DNA from: Tepidibacter mesophilus
GTDB lineage: Bacteria; Bacillota; Clostridia; Peptostreptococcales; Peptostreptococcaceae
Direction: 5' to 3'
DNA: 64,000 nucleotides
Assembly: GCF_002724055.1 (NCBI RefSeq)
Contig: NZ_BDQY01000009.1
Coordinates: 1 to 64,000 of the forward strand
The notes under the pieces are model-generated. The model did not search any database. It saw only the letters and a program-made list of their open reading frames with translations, and was not told the origin of the DNA. Position numbers and translations under genes: made by a program. Below, piece after piece: positions 1-10,001 of this stretch (positions are counted from its first letter, which is position 1; each line of letters begins with the position of its first letter).

Positions 1-217
<217 letters not shown>

Positions 218-370
218 TTTAAAGTTTGTCAGTACTCAGTAAACTGACTTTTTGTTTGTTTATTCCGAAAATCACTGTTGTGATTTATTTATAACCTACT
301 GTTTAATTTTCAAAGTTCATTTATTTCCTTCGTGTGTTTCGTGTTTGCCTCGTTGTTGAGGACAAGTAAT

Positions 371-399
371 AATATATCACCTTCTAAGCAATCCGTCAA
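371..399 (-). promoter_or_regulatory. rRNA operon promoter
   Basis: On the minus strand TTGACG (394-399) is separated by exactly 17 nt from TATATT (371-376), a strong sigma-A type promoter. Transcription would start near 364 and give a leader of about 150 nt before 16S rRNA, the usual place for processing stems. Between this promoter and the + strand gene at 589 I see only a degenerate copy of the dispersed 75-bp element. Confidence 0.8.
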
Positions 400-458
400 C
401 ACTTTTTTTAAAGTTTTTTATAAAATATATTATATAAGATATTAAACGTGAGTTATAA

Positions 459-523
459 AAAATTCGCCTAGTAGCTACTCACTAACTCATGTCTCCAATG
501 ATTCCTAACTTCACAGTTTTAAA
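459..523 (-). repeat. Dispersed ~75-bp element, copy 1 (degenerate)
   Basis: Shares the AATTCG end and the ACTCATGTC..CCAA..GAT.CCTAAC core with six better copies in the window (9191, 24397, 32753, 33756, 47215, 58621). The other end is eroded. It lies about 60 nt upstream of the rrn -35 box, in the same orientation relative to transcription as all other copies. Confidence 0.55.
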
Positions 524-588
524 ATTATAATCTTATAGAATAAAATACACAACAGTTCATTATATATAATAAAAGGGGGTTATATAAT

Positions 589-1860
589 ATGATCAAATTC
601 ATAATATATAATTTTGTAGGTATATTCATATTTTTTATACCTATAAAGTTAAACAGTAAAATAACAATACCAATAGATCATATTATTATATATATATATA
701 CTCAATTCTTAAATTATGTATGTATCTATACTTTAGCTCTAATTATACTAGGAGTTTTTTATCCTTTTATCACAAAATCATGGAATACGAATAGATTCAA
801 TAAAATAATTTCTTTTTTTAATTTTTCGAGTATATTTATATGTATAATATTTATTACTAATTTAAATAAGTTCTATTTTATATCTAAAGATATGTTATCT
901 ATAATATTTAATAATATAGCTATTCCTATTAGTATAGCTATTCCTGTAGGATCTGTTTTTTTAACTTTTCTCATAGATTATGGACTCTTAGAGTTTATAG
1001 GAACTTTGATGCAGCCTATAATTAAACCACTATTTAAAGTTCCAGGTAAATCAGCTATAAATGCTTTAGCATCTTTTTTAAGTAATTGTTCTATAGGAGT
1101 TCTAATTACAGATGCTTTATTCAAAGATAGTAAGTATAGTATTAAAGAAGCTAGTATTATAGTTACAGGATTTTCTACTGTATCTATAAGTTCAATGCTT
1201 ATTATAGCTAAGACTTTAGGTCTTATGCGTATGTGGAATTCTTATTTTATAATTACATTAATAGTAACTTGTTTAGTAACCGCAATTACAGCTAGGATAC
1301 CTCCTCTTAGCAGAAAAAGTCATTCTTATATTTCATCTGATTCCTTTATAGAAGCTACTATTGACAAAAATTTCATTCAAATTGCATGGAATGAAGCTAT
1401 TAAATCTATAAATAAACCTATTAACTTGTATAAGAATATATATCATAATTTCAAAAATGGTTTAATCGTAACTATGACAGTTCTGCCTTCAATAGTGTCA
1501 ATAGGTACTGCTGGTTTGATATTAAGTAAATATACTTGTTTTATAGATTTATTAGCATATATATTTTATCCATTATTAAAAATCCTTCAACTTCCACAAC
1601 CAATGCTTACTGCTAAATCTACATCAATTGGTATAATAGACTTATTTTTACCATCATTCTTAATAACAAATTCTTCATTTTTAACTCGTTTTATAATAGG
1701 TGTAGTATCCGTTAGTTCTGTATTATCTTTTTGTTCATCTATACCTTGTATTTTATCTACAAAAATACCCTTATCTATTTGGGAATTATTTTTGATATGG
1801 ATAGAAAGAGTAGTATTTTCTTTTATAATAGTTACGCCTATAGTTACTTTAATTATTTGA
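589..1860 (+). CDS. YjiH-family nucleoside-recognition (Gate) domain membrane protein
   Basis: A 423-residue polytopic protein with about ten hydrophobic segments. Two copies of the Gate-type signature are visible: GLLEFIGTLMQPIIKPLF near residue 130 followed by the NALASFLSNCSIGVLITD loop, and a second half near 300-380. This is the architecture of YjiH/SpmA-like proteins, which are membrane proteins of uncertain transport role. The ATG follows a G-rich SD (AAAAGGGGG). It stands alone on the + strand, divergent from the rRNA operon. Substrate cannot be read from sequence. Confidence 0.75.
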   Translation: MIKFIIYNFVGIFIFFIPIKLNSKITIPIDHIIIYIYTQFLNYVCIYTLALIILGVFYPFITKSWNTNRFNKIISFFNFSSIFICIIFITNLNKFYFISKDMLSIIFNNIAIPISIAIPVGSVFLTFLIDYGLLEFIGTLMQPIIKPLFKVPGKSAINALASFLSNCSIGVLITDALFKDSKYSIKEASIIVTGFSTVSISSMLIIAKTLGLMRMWNSYFIITLIVTCLVTAITARIPPLSRKSHSYISSDSFIEATIDKNFIQIAWNEAIKSINKPINLYKNIYHNFKNGLIVTMTVLPSIVSIGTAGLILSKYTCFIDLLAYIFYPLLKILQLPQPMLTAKSTSIGIIDLFLPSFLITNSSFLTRFIIGVVSVSSVLSFCSSIPCILSTKIPLSIWELFLIWIERVVFSFIIVTPIVTLII

Positions 1861-2055
1861 CTTTTTTAATGGCAAAAACTTAATTATATTTTATGTGTTT
1901 AAAGGTTGCAAAAAAGCGTAAAAATATATATTATAGATAGTTGAAAAGATAATTTAAAATTTGTTTTTTGTTGAAGTTATATGCTATATTAATTAATATA
2001 AATAACTCGAATTTTTAAATTATTTATAAACTATAAAATTTTTAGGAGTGTGTCT

Positions 2056-2541
2056 ATGTGTAAGAAATTTGAAATTGGCAATATTATTGAAGGTACAGTA
2101 ACAGACGTTAAGCCTTTCGGTGCTTTTGTGGCTCTAGATGAAAAAACTAAAGGATTAGTTCATATTTCACAAATTAGTCATAACTTTATAAACGATATAA
2201 ATGAACATATTTCAGCTGGGGATAAAGTTAAAGTTAAAGTTATAAGCATTGATGAAGAATCTAAAAAAATATCTCTTTCAATTAAACAAGCAACACCATT
2301 TACTCCAAAGCCTTTTACTCCAAAACCTAAAGATAAGCCATCTTATAATTCTAGCTCTAACTCAAGTTCTAGTTCTAAACCTAACTATAACTCTGGTTCT
2401 AGCTATAGAAATAAGGATGCATCTAAAGGTAAATTCCAAGCAAAACCAAAAGAAAATTCTCTTGAAGATAAATTAAAAGATTGGTTAAAGCAATCAGATG
2501 ATCGTCAAGCTACTTTAAATAAACGTAGCAAAAGAAGATAA
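2056..2541 (+). CDS. S1 domain RNA-binding protein (general stress protein 13-like)
   Basis: A 161-residue protein. Residues about 4-75 form an S1/OB fold (GNIIEGTVTDVKPFGAFVAL, GLVHISQIS, GDKVKVKVISID, KISLSIKQ). This is followed by a Pro/Lys segment, a Ser/Asn-rich linker and a basic tail ending in KRSKRR, typical of ribosome- or mRNA-associated S1 proteins of the YugI/Gsp13 class. I place the start at 2056 because AGGAG at 2044-2048 is 7 nt upstream; a GTG two codons earlier is too close to it. Monocistronic, with its own terminator. Confidence 0.85.
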   Translation: MCKKFEIGNIIEGTVTDVKPFGAFVALDEKTKGLVHISQISHNFINDINEHISAGDKVKVKVISIDEESKKISLSIKQATPFTPKPFTPKPKDKPSYNSSSNSSSSSKPNYNSGSSYRNKDASKGKFQAKPKENSLEDKLKDWLKQSDDRQATLNKRSKRR

Positions 2542-2547
2542 TTTTTT

Positions 2548-2578
2548 AAACTCTCAGATTAATCCGAGAGTTTTTTTG
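2548..2578 (+). terminator. Rho-independent terminator of the S1 protein gene
   Basis: AAACTCTC / GAGAGTTT hairpin with a T7 run directly after it, seven bases past the stop codon. Confidence 0.88.
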
Positions 2579-2611
2579 TTTCATATTCATATTATAGAAT
2601 GCCTTAGTATA

Positions 2612-2642
2612 TAAAAAATGCCGACACATTGTCGGCGTTTTT
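2612..2642 (-). terminator. Terminator of the cob/hem operon
   Basis: GCCGACA / TGTCGGC hairpin (2620-2636) with T runs on both sides, so it can stop transcription from either direction. On the minus strand it directly follows the hemL stop codon. Confidence 0.88.
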
Positions 2643-3937
2643 TATTTATTAAATGCTATCTTCATAGCTTCATAACTTGCTTTTATTGTACAGTCTATAT
2701 CTTCATTTGTATGAGCATTAGATAAAAACATTGCTTCAAACTGTGTTGGGGCAAGTAGTATCCCTCTTTCTATTAATTCTTTGAAATATATATTGAATTT
2801 TTCTACATCACATTTCATTACATCTTCGTAGTTTTCTATAGGTCCTTTTGCAAAGAAAAGACATACTAAAGACCCTGCCCTATTTACAGTTCCTTCTACA
2901 TTAAGCTTTTTAAGATTTTCTTTAAGCCCATTTTCTAGTCTTATAGCCTTTTCTTCAAGCTCTTTATATATATTTTTATTATCTTTTAATATACTTATGT
3001 TTTTATATCCCATATACATAGCAAGAGGATTCCCGGATAATGTTCCAGCTTGATATACAGGTCCAACTGGGGATACCATATCCATTATCTCTTTCTTCCC
3101 ACCGTAAGCTCCAACAGGAAGTCCTGCTCCTATAATTTTTCCAAGACATGTCATATCTGCTTTTATTCCATAATGCTCTCCTGCACCACCGAAAGCTAAT
3201 CTAAATCCTGTTATTACTTCATCAAATATAAGAATAGATTTGTATTCATTAGTTATATTTCTAAGACCTTGTAAAAATTCTTTTTTACCTGCAACTACTC
3301 CCATATTCCCAGCAACAGGCTCTACGATTACAGCTGCTATGTCGTTTCCATGTTTTTTAAATATTTCTTTTACTGATTCTAAATCATTGTATCTGCATAC
3401 AAGTGTATCTTTCACTACATCAGCTGGAACTCCAGGGCTTGTAGGGACTCCATATGTTATTGTTCCAGATCCTGATTTAACAAGTAATGCATCAGAATGA
3501 CCATGGTAGCACCCTTCAAATTTTAATATTTTATTTCTCTTAGTATAAGCTCTAGCCACTCTTAATGCACTCATAGTAGCTTCTGTTCCTGAGTTTACCA
3601 TCCTAACCATTTCTATTGATTCATATGCCTGACATATTAATTTTGCCATTTTTACTTCTATTTCTGTAGGAACACCATAACTTGTTCCTCTTCTTATTAT
3701 ATCTTCAACCCCACTTAAAACTTCTTCATTACTATGACCAAGCATTAATGGTCCCCAAGAACATATATAATCTAGATATTCATTTCCATCAACATCATAT
3801 AATCTAGATCCTTTAGCATGATCTACAAATATAGGATTAAGTCCAACTGATTTAAATGCTCTAACAGGACTGTTGACTCCACCAGGTATGTATTTTACAG
3901 CTTCACTATATATGCTTTCAGATTTAGTAGTATTCAT
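2642..3937 (-). CDS. hemL: Glutamate-1-semialdehyde 2,1-aminomutase
   Basis: PLP enzyme that turns glutamate-1-semialdehyde into 5-aminolevulinate, the second C5-pathway step after HemA. Hallmarks are YIPGGVNSPVRAF at the N-terminus, NSGTEATMSALRVAR, FDEVITGFR and the PLP lysine in GKIIGAGLPVGAYGG; about 431 residues is normal for the family. I prefer the ATG at 3937, 9 nt after GGGG; an ATG three codons upstream touches the SD. Last gene of the cobalamin/tetrapyrrole run, separated from hemB by 15 nt and followed directly by the terminator. Confidence 0.95.
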   Translation of the reverse strand: MNTTKSESIYSEAVKYIPGGVNSPVRAFKSVGLNPIFVDHAKGSRLYDVDGNEYLDYICSWGPLMLGHSNEEVLSGVEDIIRRGTSYGVPTEIEVKMAKLICQAYESIEMVRMVNSGTEATMSALRVARAYTKRNKILKFEGCYHGHSDALLVKSGSGTITYGVPTSPGVPADVVKDTLVCRYNDLESVKEIFKKHGNDIAAVIVEPVAGNMGVVAGKKEFLQGLRNITNEYKSILIFDEVITGFRLAFGGAGEHYGIKADMTCLGKIIGAGLPVGAYGGKKEIMDMVSPVGPVYQAGTLSGNPLAMYMGYKNISILKDNKNIYKELEEKAIRLENGLKENLKKLNVEGTVNRAGSLVCLFFAKGPIENYEDVMKCDVEKFNIYFKELIERGILLAPTQFEAMFLSNAHTNEDIDCTIKASYEAMKIAFNK

Positions 3938-3952
3938 AATAGTCATCCCCTT

Positions 3953-4918
3953 TTATTTTTTCAACATTTTAGCTATATCTTTTGCAAAGTAAGTTATTAT
4001 TATATCTGCCCCAGCTCTTTTTATAGATAAAATACTTTCCATTATAGCTTTTTCATCTAATAACCCATTCTTAACAGCAAGTTTTAACATAGAGTATTCT
4101 CCACTTACATTGTATGCAGCTATAGGCATGTTGAAATTGTCTTTTATTCTTCTTATTACATCTAAGTATGAAAGTGCAGGTTTTACCATGACTATATCTG
4201 CTCCTTCTTCTATATCAAGTCCTACCTCACGAACTGCTTCATCTGTGTTTGCAGGGTCCATTTGATAAGATTTTCTATCTCCAAAAGACGGTGCTGAATT
4301 AGCTGCATCTCTGAAAGGTCCATAGAATGAAGATGCGTATTTGGCACTATACGCCATTATAGGTGTGTTTTCATGCCCTGCTTTGTCTAAAGTTTTTCTC
4401 ATATGAGCTATTCTTCCATCCATCATATCAGATGGAGCTACCATATCCGCCCCTGCATCTACATGACTTACAGCTATTCTTGATAGATATTCTAATGTCT
4501 TGTCATTATCTACATATCCATCTGAACATAGTATTCCGCAGTGCCCATGGCTCGTATACTCACACATGCACACATCAGTAATAATATATATATCATTAGT
4601 AAGTCTCTTTATCTCTTTTATAGCTCTTTGAACAATCCCATCCTCTGCATAAGCGCCTTTTCCATACTCATCTTTTTCATTTGGAACTCCAAATAGCATT
4701 ACATACTTTATTCCAAACTCTTTTAACTCATTTACTTCTTCTTCTAACTTATCTACAGATAGATGATAAACATCAGGCATTGATTGTATCTCTTTTTTTA
4801 TATTTTCTCCCTCAACAATAAATAAAGGATATATTAAGTTATCCATCTCAATTTTAGTCTCTCTAACTAAATCCCTTACAAGTTCACTACTTCTAAGTCT
4901 TCTAGGTCTTTTAATCAC
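3953..4918 (-). CDS. hemB: Porphobilinogen synthase (ALA dehydratase)
   Basis: Condenses two 5-aminolevulinate molecules to porphobilinogen. A 321-residue protein with the Schiff-base lysines in [16 protein letters not shown] and in [10 protein letters not shown]. The zinc cysteine cluster is present ([14 protein letters not shown]), which marks the Zn-dependent class. Lies 2 nt downstream of cobA/hemD in the same run. Confidence 0.96.
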   Translation of the reverse strand: MIKRPRRLRSSELVRDLVRETKIEMDNLIYPLFIVEGENIKKEIQSMPDVYHLSVDKLEEEVNELKEFGIKYVMLFGVPNEKDEYGKGAYAEDGIVQRAIKEIKRLTNDIYIITDVCMCEYTSHGHCGILCSDGYVDNDKTLEYLSRIAVSHVDAGADMVAPSDMMDGRIAHMRKTLDKAGHENTPIMAYSAKYASSFYGPFRDAANSAPSFGDRKSYQMDPANTDEAVREVGLDIEEGADIVMVKPALSYLDVIRRIKDNFNMPIAAYNVSGEYSMLKLAVKNGLLDEKAIMESILSIKRAGADIIITYFAKDIAKMLKK

Positions 4919-4920
4919 AG

Positions 4921-6429
4921 CTATTCCCCCTTAATATCTTCTATAATAGTATTTAAAATTCCATCTATAGTATATTCCTCAGCTTCTTTGTAAACATCCA
5001 AATTAAAATTTCTCACAGTATTTGAAGTTATAGGTCCTATAGATATTAATTTTGAATTTTTAAGCTTGTCTATATTTTCTTTACCTACTATTTTAACTAA
5101 ATTCTTCACAGTTGATGAACTAGTAAATGTTATATAATCTAATTTATTAGAATCTAACATTTTAAGTATTTTATCTTTATTTCCATCACCTAATACAGTA
5201 TTATATATCTTAACCTCTTTAACATAACATATTTCATTTAGTTTATCTATTAAATAATCTCTAGCCTCGCTAGCTCTTGGAATCAATATTTTATCATTCT
5301 CAACTAACAAATCCTTCAACTCATCATATATAGATTCAGCTACGAATTTCGCAGGCACTATATCAGCTATTATACCTTTTTTCTTAAGGTCTTTAGCTGT
5401 AGATGGTCCTATAGCTACTATCTTCATATTAGATAGTTTTCTAACATCAAAATCCATCTCATCTAATCTATTAAAGAATATTTTAACAGCATTTTGGCTT
5501 GTAAATATTATATAACTGTATTCCTGAAAATTGTTTATTTGATGATCTAATTCTTCATTAGGAGTTATTTCTTCTATATTTATAGTTGGAAACTGTATAG
5601 GGTTGCCTCCCAAATCCATTATTTTCTCTAGTAATTTACTATTTTGTGCCCTAGCTCTTGTAACAAGTATATTTTTTCCAAACAACCCTTTTTGCTCAAA
5701 GAAGTTTAATTTGTCTCTAAGTTTTACAACATCACCTACAACAATTAAGCTAGGTGGCTTTATATTTTCCTTAATAGCTATATCGTATATATTCTCAAGA
5801 TTCCCGGTTACTACTCTCTGATTATATCTAGTTCCCCAGTTTATAAGAGCAACAGGTGTATCCTTACTTTTACCTTCATTAATTAAATTAGTGCATATAT
5901 TATTTAGATTTTTAACTCCCATTAAAAACACCAAAGTTCCATTTAACTTACCTAATGATTTCCAATCAAGTTCATTTTTTTCATCCTTTAAATGACCGGT
6001 TATAACATGAAACGAAGAAGCATAATCTCTGTGAGTTATAGGTATGCCAGCATAACAAAGGCCACCAATAGCTGAAGTTATACCTGGAACTACTTCGAAC
6101 TTAACTCCTCTTTCAAGAAGATATTCACCTTCTTCTCCTCCTCTACCGAAAACGTAAGGATCTCCTCCTTTAAGTCTTGTTACAATTTTACCTTCTTTTG
6201 CTTTCTGGCATATAACCTCATTTATTTCATCTTGAGTTAAAGTATGATCGCTAGATGCCTTTCCAACATATATAAACTCACAATTTCCTTTAGCCTCATT
6301 CAATAAATTTTCATTCGCCAATCTATCATATACTATTACATCTGCCTTTTTAATGCACTCTAAACCTTTCAATGTAATAAGCTTATAATCTCCGGGCCCT
6401 GCCCCTACTAAATATACTACTCCGTACAT
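4921..6429 (-). CDS. cobA/hemD: Fused uroporphyrinogen-III C-methyltransferase / uroporphyrinogen-III synthase
   Basis: A 502-residue bifunctional fusion. Residues about 1-240 are the SAM-dependent methyltransferase that makes precorrin-2 ([50 protein letters not shown]). Residues about 250-500 are the HemD synthase that closes and inverts ring D of hydroxymethylbilane ([37 protein letters not shown]). Such fusions are common in Clostridia and couple uroporphyrinogen III to siroheme/cobalamin rather than heme. The start overlaps the end of hemC by 13 nt, implying translational coupling. Confidence 0.95.
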   Translation of the reverse strand: MYGVVYLVGAGPGDYKLITLKGLECIKKADVIVYDRLANENLLNEAKGNCEFIYVGKASSDHTLTQDEINEVICQKAKEGKIVTRLKGGDPYVFGRGGEEGEYLLERGVKFEVVPGITSAIGGLCYAGIPITHRDYASSFHVITGHLKDEKNELDWKSLGKLNGTLVFLMGVKNLNNICTNLINEGKSKDTPVALINWGTRYNQRVVTGNLENIYDIAIKENIKPPSLIVVGDVVKLRDKLNFFEQKGLFGKNILVTRARAQNSKLLEKIMDLGGNPIQFPTINIEEITPNEELDHQINNFQEYSYIIFTSQNAVKIFFNRLDEMDFDVRKLSNMKIVAIGPSTAKDLKKKGIIADIVPAKFVAESIYDELKDLLVENDKILIPRASEARDYLIDKLNEICYVKEVKIYNTVLGDGNKDKILKMLDSNKLDYITFTSSSTVKNLVKIVGKENIDKLKNSKLISIGPITSNTVRNFNLDVYKEAEEYTIDGILNTIIEDIKGE

Positions 6430-7322
6430 GGCTTCATCTCCTCTAGTATAATATCAGCAAGCTTATATCCTAACTCTTTTGCTTCATTAACACTACCTTC
6501 TACAAATGTTCTTACAATCCTACTTCCATCTTCTGCTCCAAATAAACCTTCAACTTTTATTTTATCTTCATCTACGGTACAGAATGCCCCTACAGGTATA
6601 TGACATCCCCCATTAACTCCATGTAAGAAAGCTCTTTCTGCTTCAACCTCAATACAAGTCTTGTCATCTTTTATAGATGATACTATTTTTTCTATATCTT
6701 CATCAGTTTCTCTTATCTGTATAGCTAAAGCTCCTTGTGCTGGTGCTGGAAGCATTATATCAGTAGGTATATAAAAGCTTATTTCATCCTCTATATTCAA
6801 TCTATGAAGACCCGCAGCTGCAAGCACTACACCATCAAGATTTTCTTCTTTAATTTTTCTTATTCTAGTTCCAACATTTCCTCTTATAGAAACTATTTCT
6901 AAATCTTCTCTATACTTAAGCAATTGATACTTTCTTCTTTTACTTCCTGTACCTATTTTAGCTTTTCTTGGAAGATCATATATGCTCTTATATCCTTCTT
7001 TCAAAACTAACACATCTCTGTGATCCTCACGTTTAGGAATTGCTGCAAATTTAAGTCCCTCCGTAACATTAGATGGCATATCCTTCATACTATGAACAGC
7101 TATGTCAATTTCTTTATTTAAAAGTTGCTCTTCTATTTCTTTTACGAATAATCCCTTATCGCCTATTTTGTCAAGTGATATATTCTGAATTCTATCACCT
7201 TTAGTCTTTATTATCTTAATTTCAAATTCTACATGGGGATTTGAATTTCTAAGGTTTTTTATAACCCATTTAGTTTGACTTAAGGCAAGATCACTTCCTC
7301 TAGTTCCAACTATTATTTTCAT
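6417..7322 (-). CDS. hemC: Hydroxymethylbilane synthase (porphobilinogen deaminase)
   Basis: Polymerises four porphobilinogens into hydroxymethylbilane. Recognised by IIVGTRGSDLALSQT, KGLFVKEIEEQLL, AVHSMKDMPS and the cofactor-bearing cysteine in HGVNGGCHIPVGAF. About 301 residues. GAGGAG lies 8 nt before the ATG at 7322; a TTG two codons upstream is less well spaced. Overlaps the preceding sirC by 23 nt and the next gene by 13 nt. Confidence 0.95.
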   Translation of the reverse strand: MKIIVGTRGSDLALSQTKWVIKNLRNSNPHVEFEIKIIKTKGDRIQNISLDKIGDKGLFVKEIEEQLLNKEIDIAVHSMKDMPSNVTEGLKFAAIPKREDHRDVLVLKEGYKSIYDLPRKAKIGTGSKRRKYQLLKYREDLEIVSIRGNVGTRIRKIKEENLDGVVLAAAGLHRLNIEDEISFYIPTDIMLPAPAQGALAIQIRETDEDIEKIVSSIKDDKTCIEVEAERAFLHGVNGGCHIPVGAFCTVDEDKIKVEGLFGAEDGSRIVRTFVEGSVNEAKELGYKLADIILEEMKPCTE

Positions 7323-7896
7323 AATCAAGTCTCCTCTTTTTTAGTTCTTCTAGATTTAAGTTTACTAATTCATTTAGTATTTTTTTCTTTTCATTCTTAT
7401 CCGTACAATTTTTTAAAACTAAGTTTCTTATATCACCTAAAATATTTACATATTCCTCATACTCAACACCATAGTTACTTTCAAGTTCTTTTCTTATTTT
7501 AGAGGCAAGAGATGGGCTGTTTCCCATAGTAGATACGCTAATAACTAAATTTCCTCTTTTAATACTTGAAGGCACTATAAAATCAGATAACTCTTTATTA
7601 TCAGCTCTATTACACATAATATTATTTTCTTTACAGTAATTATCTATATCCTCATTTACCTTTTTATTAGATGAAGCCGCTATAACTATAAACGATTCTT
7701 TCAAATAATCTTCTCTATATTCATCATTTATAAGTTTAACCTCTATACTATAGAACTCTTCTATAAACGAAGGGCTTATAACCTTTATCTTACAATTAAA
7801 CTCTAAAAACTTCTTTGCTTTTCTAAACGCAACTTTTCCTCCACCTATTATAGTTACATTTTTGTTGTCTAAATTTATCATCATGGGGTAAAACAC
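7300..7896 (-). CDS. Precorrin-2 dehydrogenase / siroheme synthase N-domain (SirC/Met8-like)
   Basis: A 198-residue protein with the NAD-binding VTIIGGGKVAFRKAKKF motif, KVISPSF, FIVIAASSNKKVNEDI and NRADNKELSDFIVPSS, matching the dehydrogenase half of CysG. It oxidises precorrin-2 to sirohydrochlorin; a ferrochelatase role is possible as in Met8p. Begins with GTG (SD AGAGGTGG). The linked cbi genes are of the anaerobic type, whose pathway needs sirohydrochlorin, so this enzyme fits the cobalamin as well as the siroheme branch. Confidence 0.85.
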   Translation of the reverse strand: MFYPMMINLDNKNVTIIGGGKVAFRKAKKFLEFNCKIKVISPSFIEEFYSIEVKLINDEYREDYLKESFIVIAASSNKKVNEDIDNYCKENNIMCNRADNKELSDFIVPSSIKRGNLVISVSTMGNSPSLASKIRKELESNYGVEYEEYVNILGDIRNLVLKNCTDKNEKKKILNELVNLNLEELKKRRLDYENNSWN

Positions 7897-7938
7897 TATA
7901 CCACCTCTAGCATCAATTTATTATTTAAAAATCGTATT

Positions 7939-9174
7939 TTAAAGATCGAACAATTCCTCAATTATATTAGTGTAATCCTTTACTTTTCCCTCATCTTTAG
8001 TAGACTTAAGCTTTATTATAGGCTCTCTAATAACCCTTTTCAAAGCTGAATTTAACATTTTCTCTATTATCTTTTTTTCTCTACAGTCAAGATCTAGCTT
8101 TCTGTATATATAATCAAGTGTATCACTTTGTATATCACTGCATCTTTCATTCAAAGATTTTATAGTAGGATCTACCTTTATACTACTCATCCATTCTAAA
8201 AACTCATTTATACTCTCATCTATAATACTCTTTGCAACCTTAGATAATTCGATTCTTCTTTGTTCATTTTCATCAGATATCTTCTTAAGATCATCTATAT
8301 CATAAACATTAACATTTGAAAGCTCATCAACAGACTCTTCAACATCACGAGGAAGAGCTATATCCATTATATAAACTTTATTCTCTATATCCATCATCTC
8401 ATCTTTTCTTATGACAGTATGGGGGGATGCAGTTGCAGTTATAACAATATCTACATCTTTTAATATTTCGTATCTATTTTTATATTCTATAGGTTTTACC
8501 ATTGGAAAATCATCACTTAAATCCAAAACTTTTTTATGAGATCTATTTGTCATATATATTTCATCTAAATCCTCCTCTATTAAGTGTTTAAGGGCTAATA
8601 TACTCATCTTTCCAACACCTATTATAAGAGCTTTTTTATTTTTTAATGTTTTAAGTTTTTCTTTTAAAAATTTAACTCCTATATAACTTATAGAAAGAGG
8701 ATTCTCTGATATTTTAGTTTCATTCTTTATGTTTTTACTAGTAGTTATAGCCTCTCTAAAAAGCTTATTTAAAATCTTACCACTAAAACCAAGTTCCATA
8801 GAGAATTGCATAGCTTCTTTTGCTTGTCCAAGAATCTGATCTTCACCTAAAACTAACGAATCCAGTCCAGATGCAACCTCGTATATATGATTTATAGCTT
8901 CTTTATGTCTTTTATCAAACAAATACTCTTTTATATCTTTTTCATCAAAGTAGTCTTCATAAAAATCTTTAACTACTTCGATTTTTGAATCGATATCTTT
9001 TGCAGCTATATATATCTCACTTCTATTACAAGTAGATAAAATAATTACTTCTTCTATCCCGTTATCAAGTAAAAAATTTGCACCTTCTATTTTCTTAGAT
9101 TCCGTAAAAGATACTTTTTCTCTTATTCTAATAGGAGCAGTTTTGTGATTAACCCCTATAACTGCTACTTTCAT
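7939..9174 (-). CDS. hemA: Glutamyl-tRNA reductase
   Basis: First committed enzyme of the C5 pathway, reducing glutamyl-tRNA to glutamate-1-semialdehyde with NADPH. Residues about 1-160 hold the catalytic domain with the nucleophilic Cys in ILSTCNRSEIY and GLDSLVLGEDQILGQ; the NADPH domain has ALIIGVGKM. About 411 residues. I reject the longer frame that begins 16 codons upstream, because those codons are repeat sequence and AATGGAGGCGAG sits just before the ATG at 9174. A dispersed element separates it from cbiJ. Confidence 0.95.
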   Translation of the reverse strand: MKVAVIGVNHKTAPIRIREKVSFTESKKIEGANFLLDNGIEEVIILSTCNRSEIYIAAKDIDSKIEVVKDFYEDYFDEKDIKEYLFDKRHKEAINHIYEVASGLDSLVLGEDQILGQAKEAMQFSMELGFSGKILNKLFREAITTSKNIKNETKISENPLSISYIGVKFLKEKLKTLKNKKALIIGVGKMSILALKHLIEEDLDEIYMTNRSHKKVLDLSDDFPMVKPIEYKNRYEILKDVDIVITATASPHTVIRKDEMMDIENKVYIMDIALPRDVEESVDELSNVNVYDIDDLKKISDENEQRRIELSKVAKSIIDESINEFLEWMSSIKVDPTIKSLNERCSDIQSDTLDYIYRKLDLDCREKKIIEKMLNSALKRVIREPIIKLKSTKDEGKVKDYTNIIEELFDL

Positions 9175-9190
9175 AATCTCGCCTCCATTA

Positions 9191-9266
9191 AAAATTCGTC
9201 TAGTCGCTCCGCACTGACTCATGTCGCCAACGATCCCTAACGGACTTCGTTGTTCAAAAATAGTTG
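9191..9266 (-). repeat. Dispersed ~75-bp element, copy 2 (cbiJ-hemA junction)
   Basis: About 76 bp closely matching the copy at 32753. Hairpins on the + strand are AGTC..GC/GC..GACT and TCC-CTAAC-GGA. It spans the last codons of cbiJ and the cbiJ-hemA gap, so it supplies the CbiJ C-terminus (QLFLNNEVR) and ends 17 nt before the hemA start. Confidence 0.85.
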
Positions 9267-10001
9267 CGACTTTAGTTCTTCAATACCATCTATCTTTTCT
9301 GGATAATCAAGGCTAGGTCTTAGTATTACTATAGTTTTTATATTAGAATCAATACTTGCTCTTAGTTTTTCTTCAAAACCTCCAGCTGCTCCACTTTCCT
9401 TCGTTATAACCACATCACAATTATAGAATTTGTATAACTGCTTGTTTATATCATAAGAAAAAGGACCTTTCATAGCTACTATATTATGAGCTTTTAAACC
9501 TAAGTTCTCACAAGATTTTAAGACTTCAGATGTTGGAAGAACTCTAGCTATAATATTTTTATTTTTTAAATTCTTAACAAAATGCCCTAAGTTTTTGCTT
9601 CCTGTAGACAAAAATATATTTTTACCTATTTCATTGGCAATATCACAAGCTTCTTCTATATTATTGACCTTTATTATATTCTCATGTTCTAATATATCAC
9701 TTGAACCTCTCTCATACCTTATATACTTTATACCTAACTCATAACTTGCATCCATGGCATTTTTAGATACCTCTAAAGCATACGGATGAGTTGCATCTAT
9801 AATAGTTTCTATATTATTTTGTGTAACAAATTTAATCATATCATACTTATCTAGTCTAGCTACATTAATGTCTTTACAGTAATTTTTGGAAATCTCTCTT
9901 CCATAATCAGTTGCAACAGATAGAATATATGGCTTATTCAGTTCATTGAGTAAATCACATATTTTTAAGCTATCACTAGTTCCTCCAAGAACTAGTATCA
10001 T
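9237..10001 (-). CDS. cbiJ: Precorrin-6A / cobalt-precorrin-6A reductase
   Basis: NADPH-dependent reductase of the corrin ring, 254 residues. N-terminal MILVLGGTSDSLKICDLL, then IIDATHPYALEVSKNA, IFLSTGSKNLGHF and VVITKESGAAGGFEEKL are typical of CbiJ/CobK. Overlaps cbiH by 4 nt. Its last nine or so codons lie inside a dispersed element, so the C-terminus has probably been rewritten by the insertion. Confidence 0.92.
   Translation of the reverse strand: MILVLGGTSDSLKICDLLNELNKPYILSVATDYGREISKNYCKDINVARLDKYDMIKFVTQNNIETIIDATHPYALEVSKNAMDASYELGIKYIRYERGSSDILEHENIIKVNNIEEACDIANEIGKNIFLSTGSKNLGHFVKNLKNKNIIARVLPTSEVLKSCENLGLKAHNIVAMKGPFSYDINKQLYKFYNCDVVITKESGAAGGFEEKLRASIDSNIKTIVILRPSLDYPEKIDGIEELKSQLFLNNEVR

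Noticed and set aside
9174-9222. N-terminal extension of HemA (MSQCGATRRIFNGGEI)
   Set aside because: These codons are the dispersed element, and the SD points to the downstream ATG. The standard HemA N-terminus is MKVAVIGVNHKTAPI.
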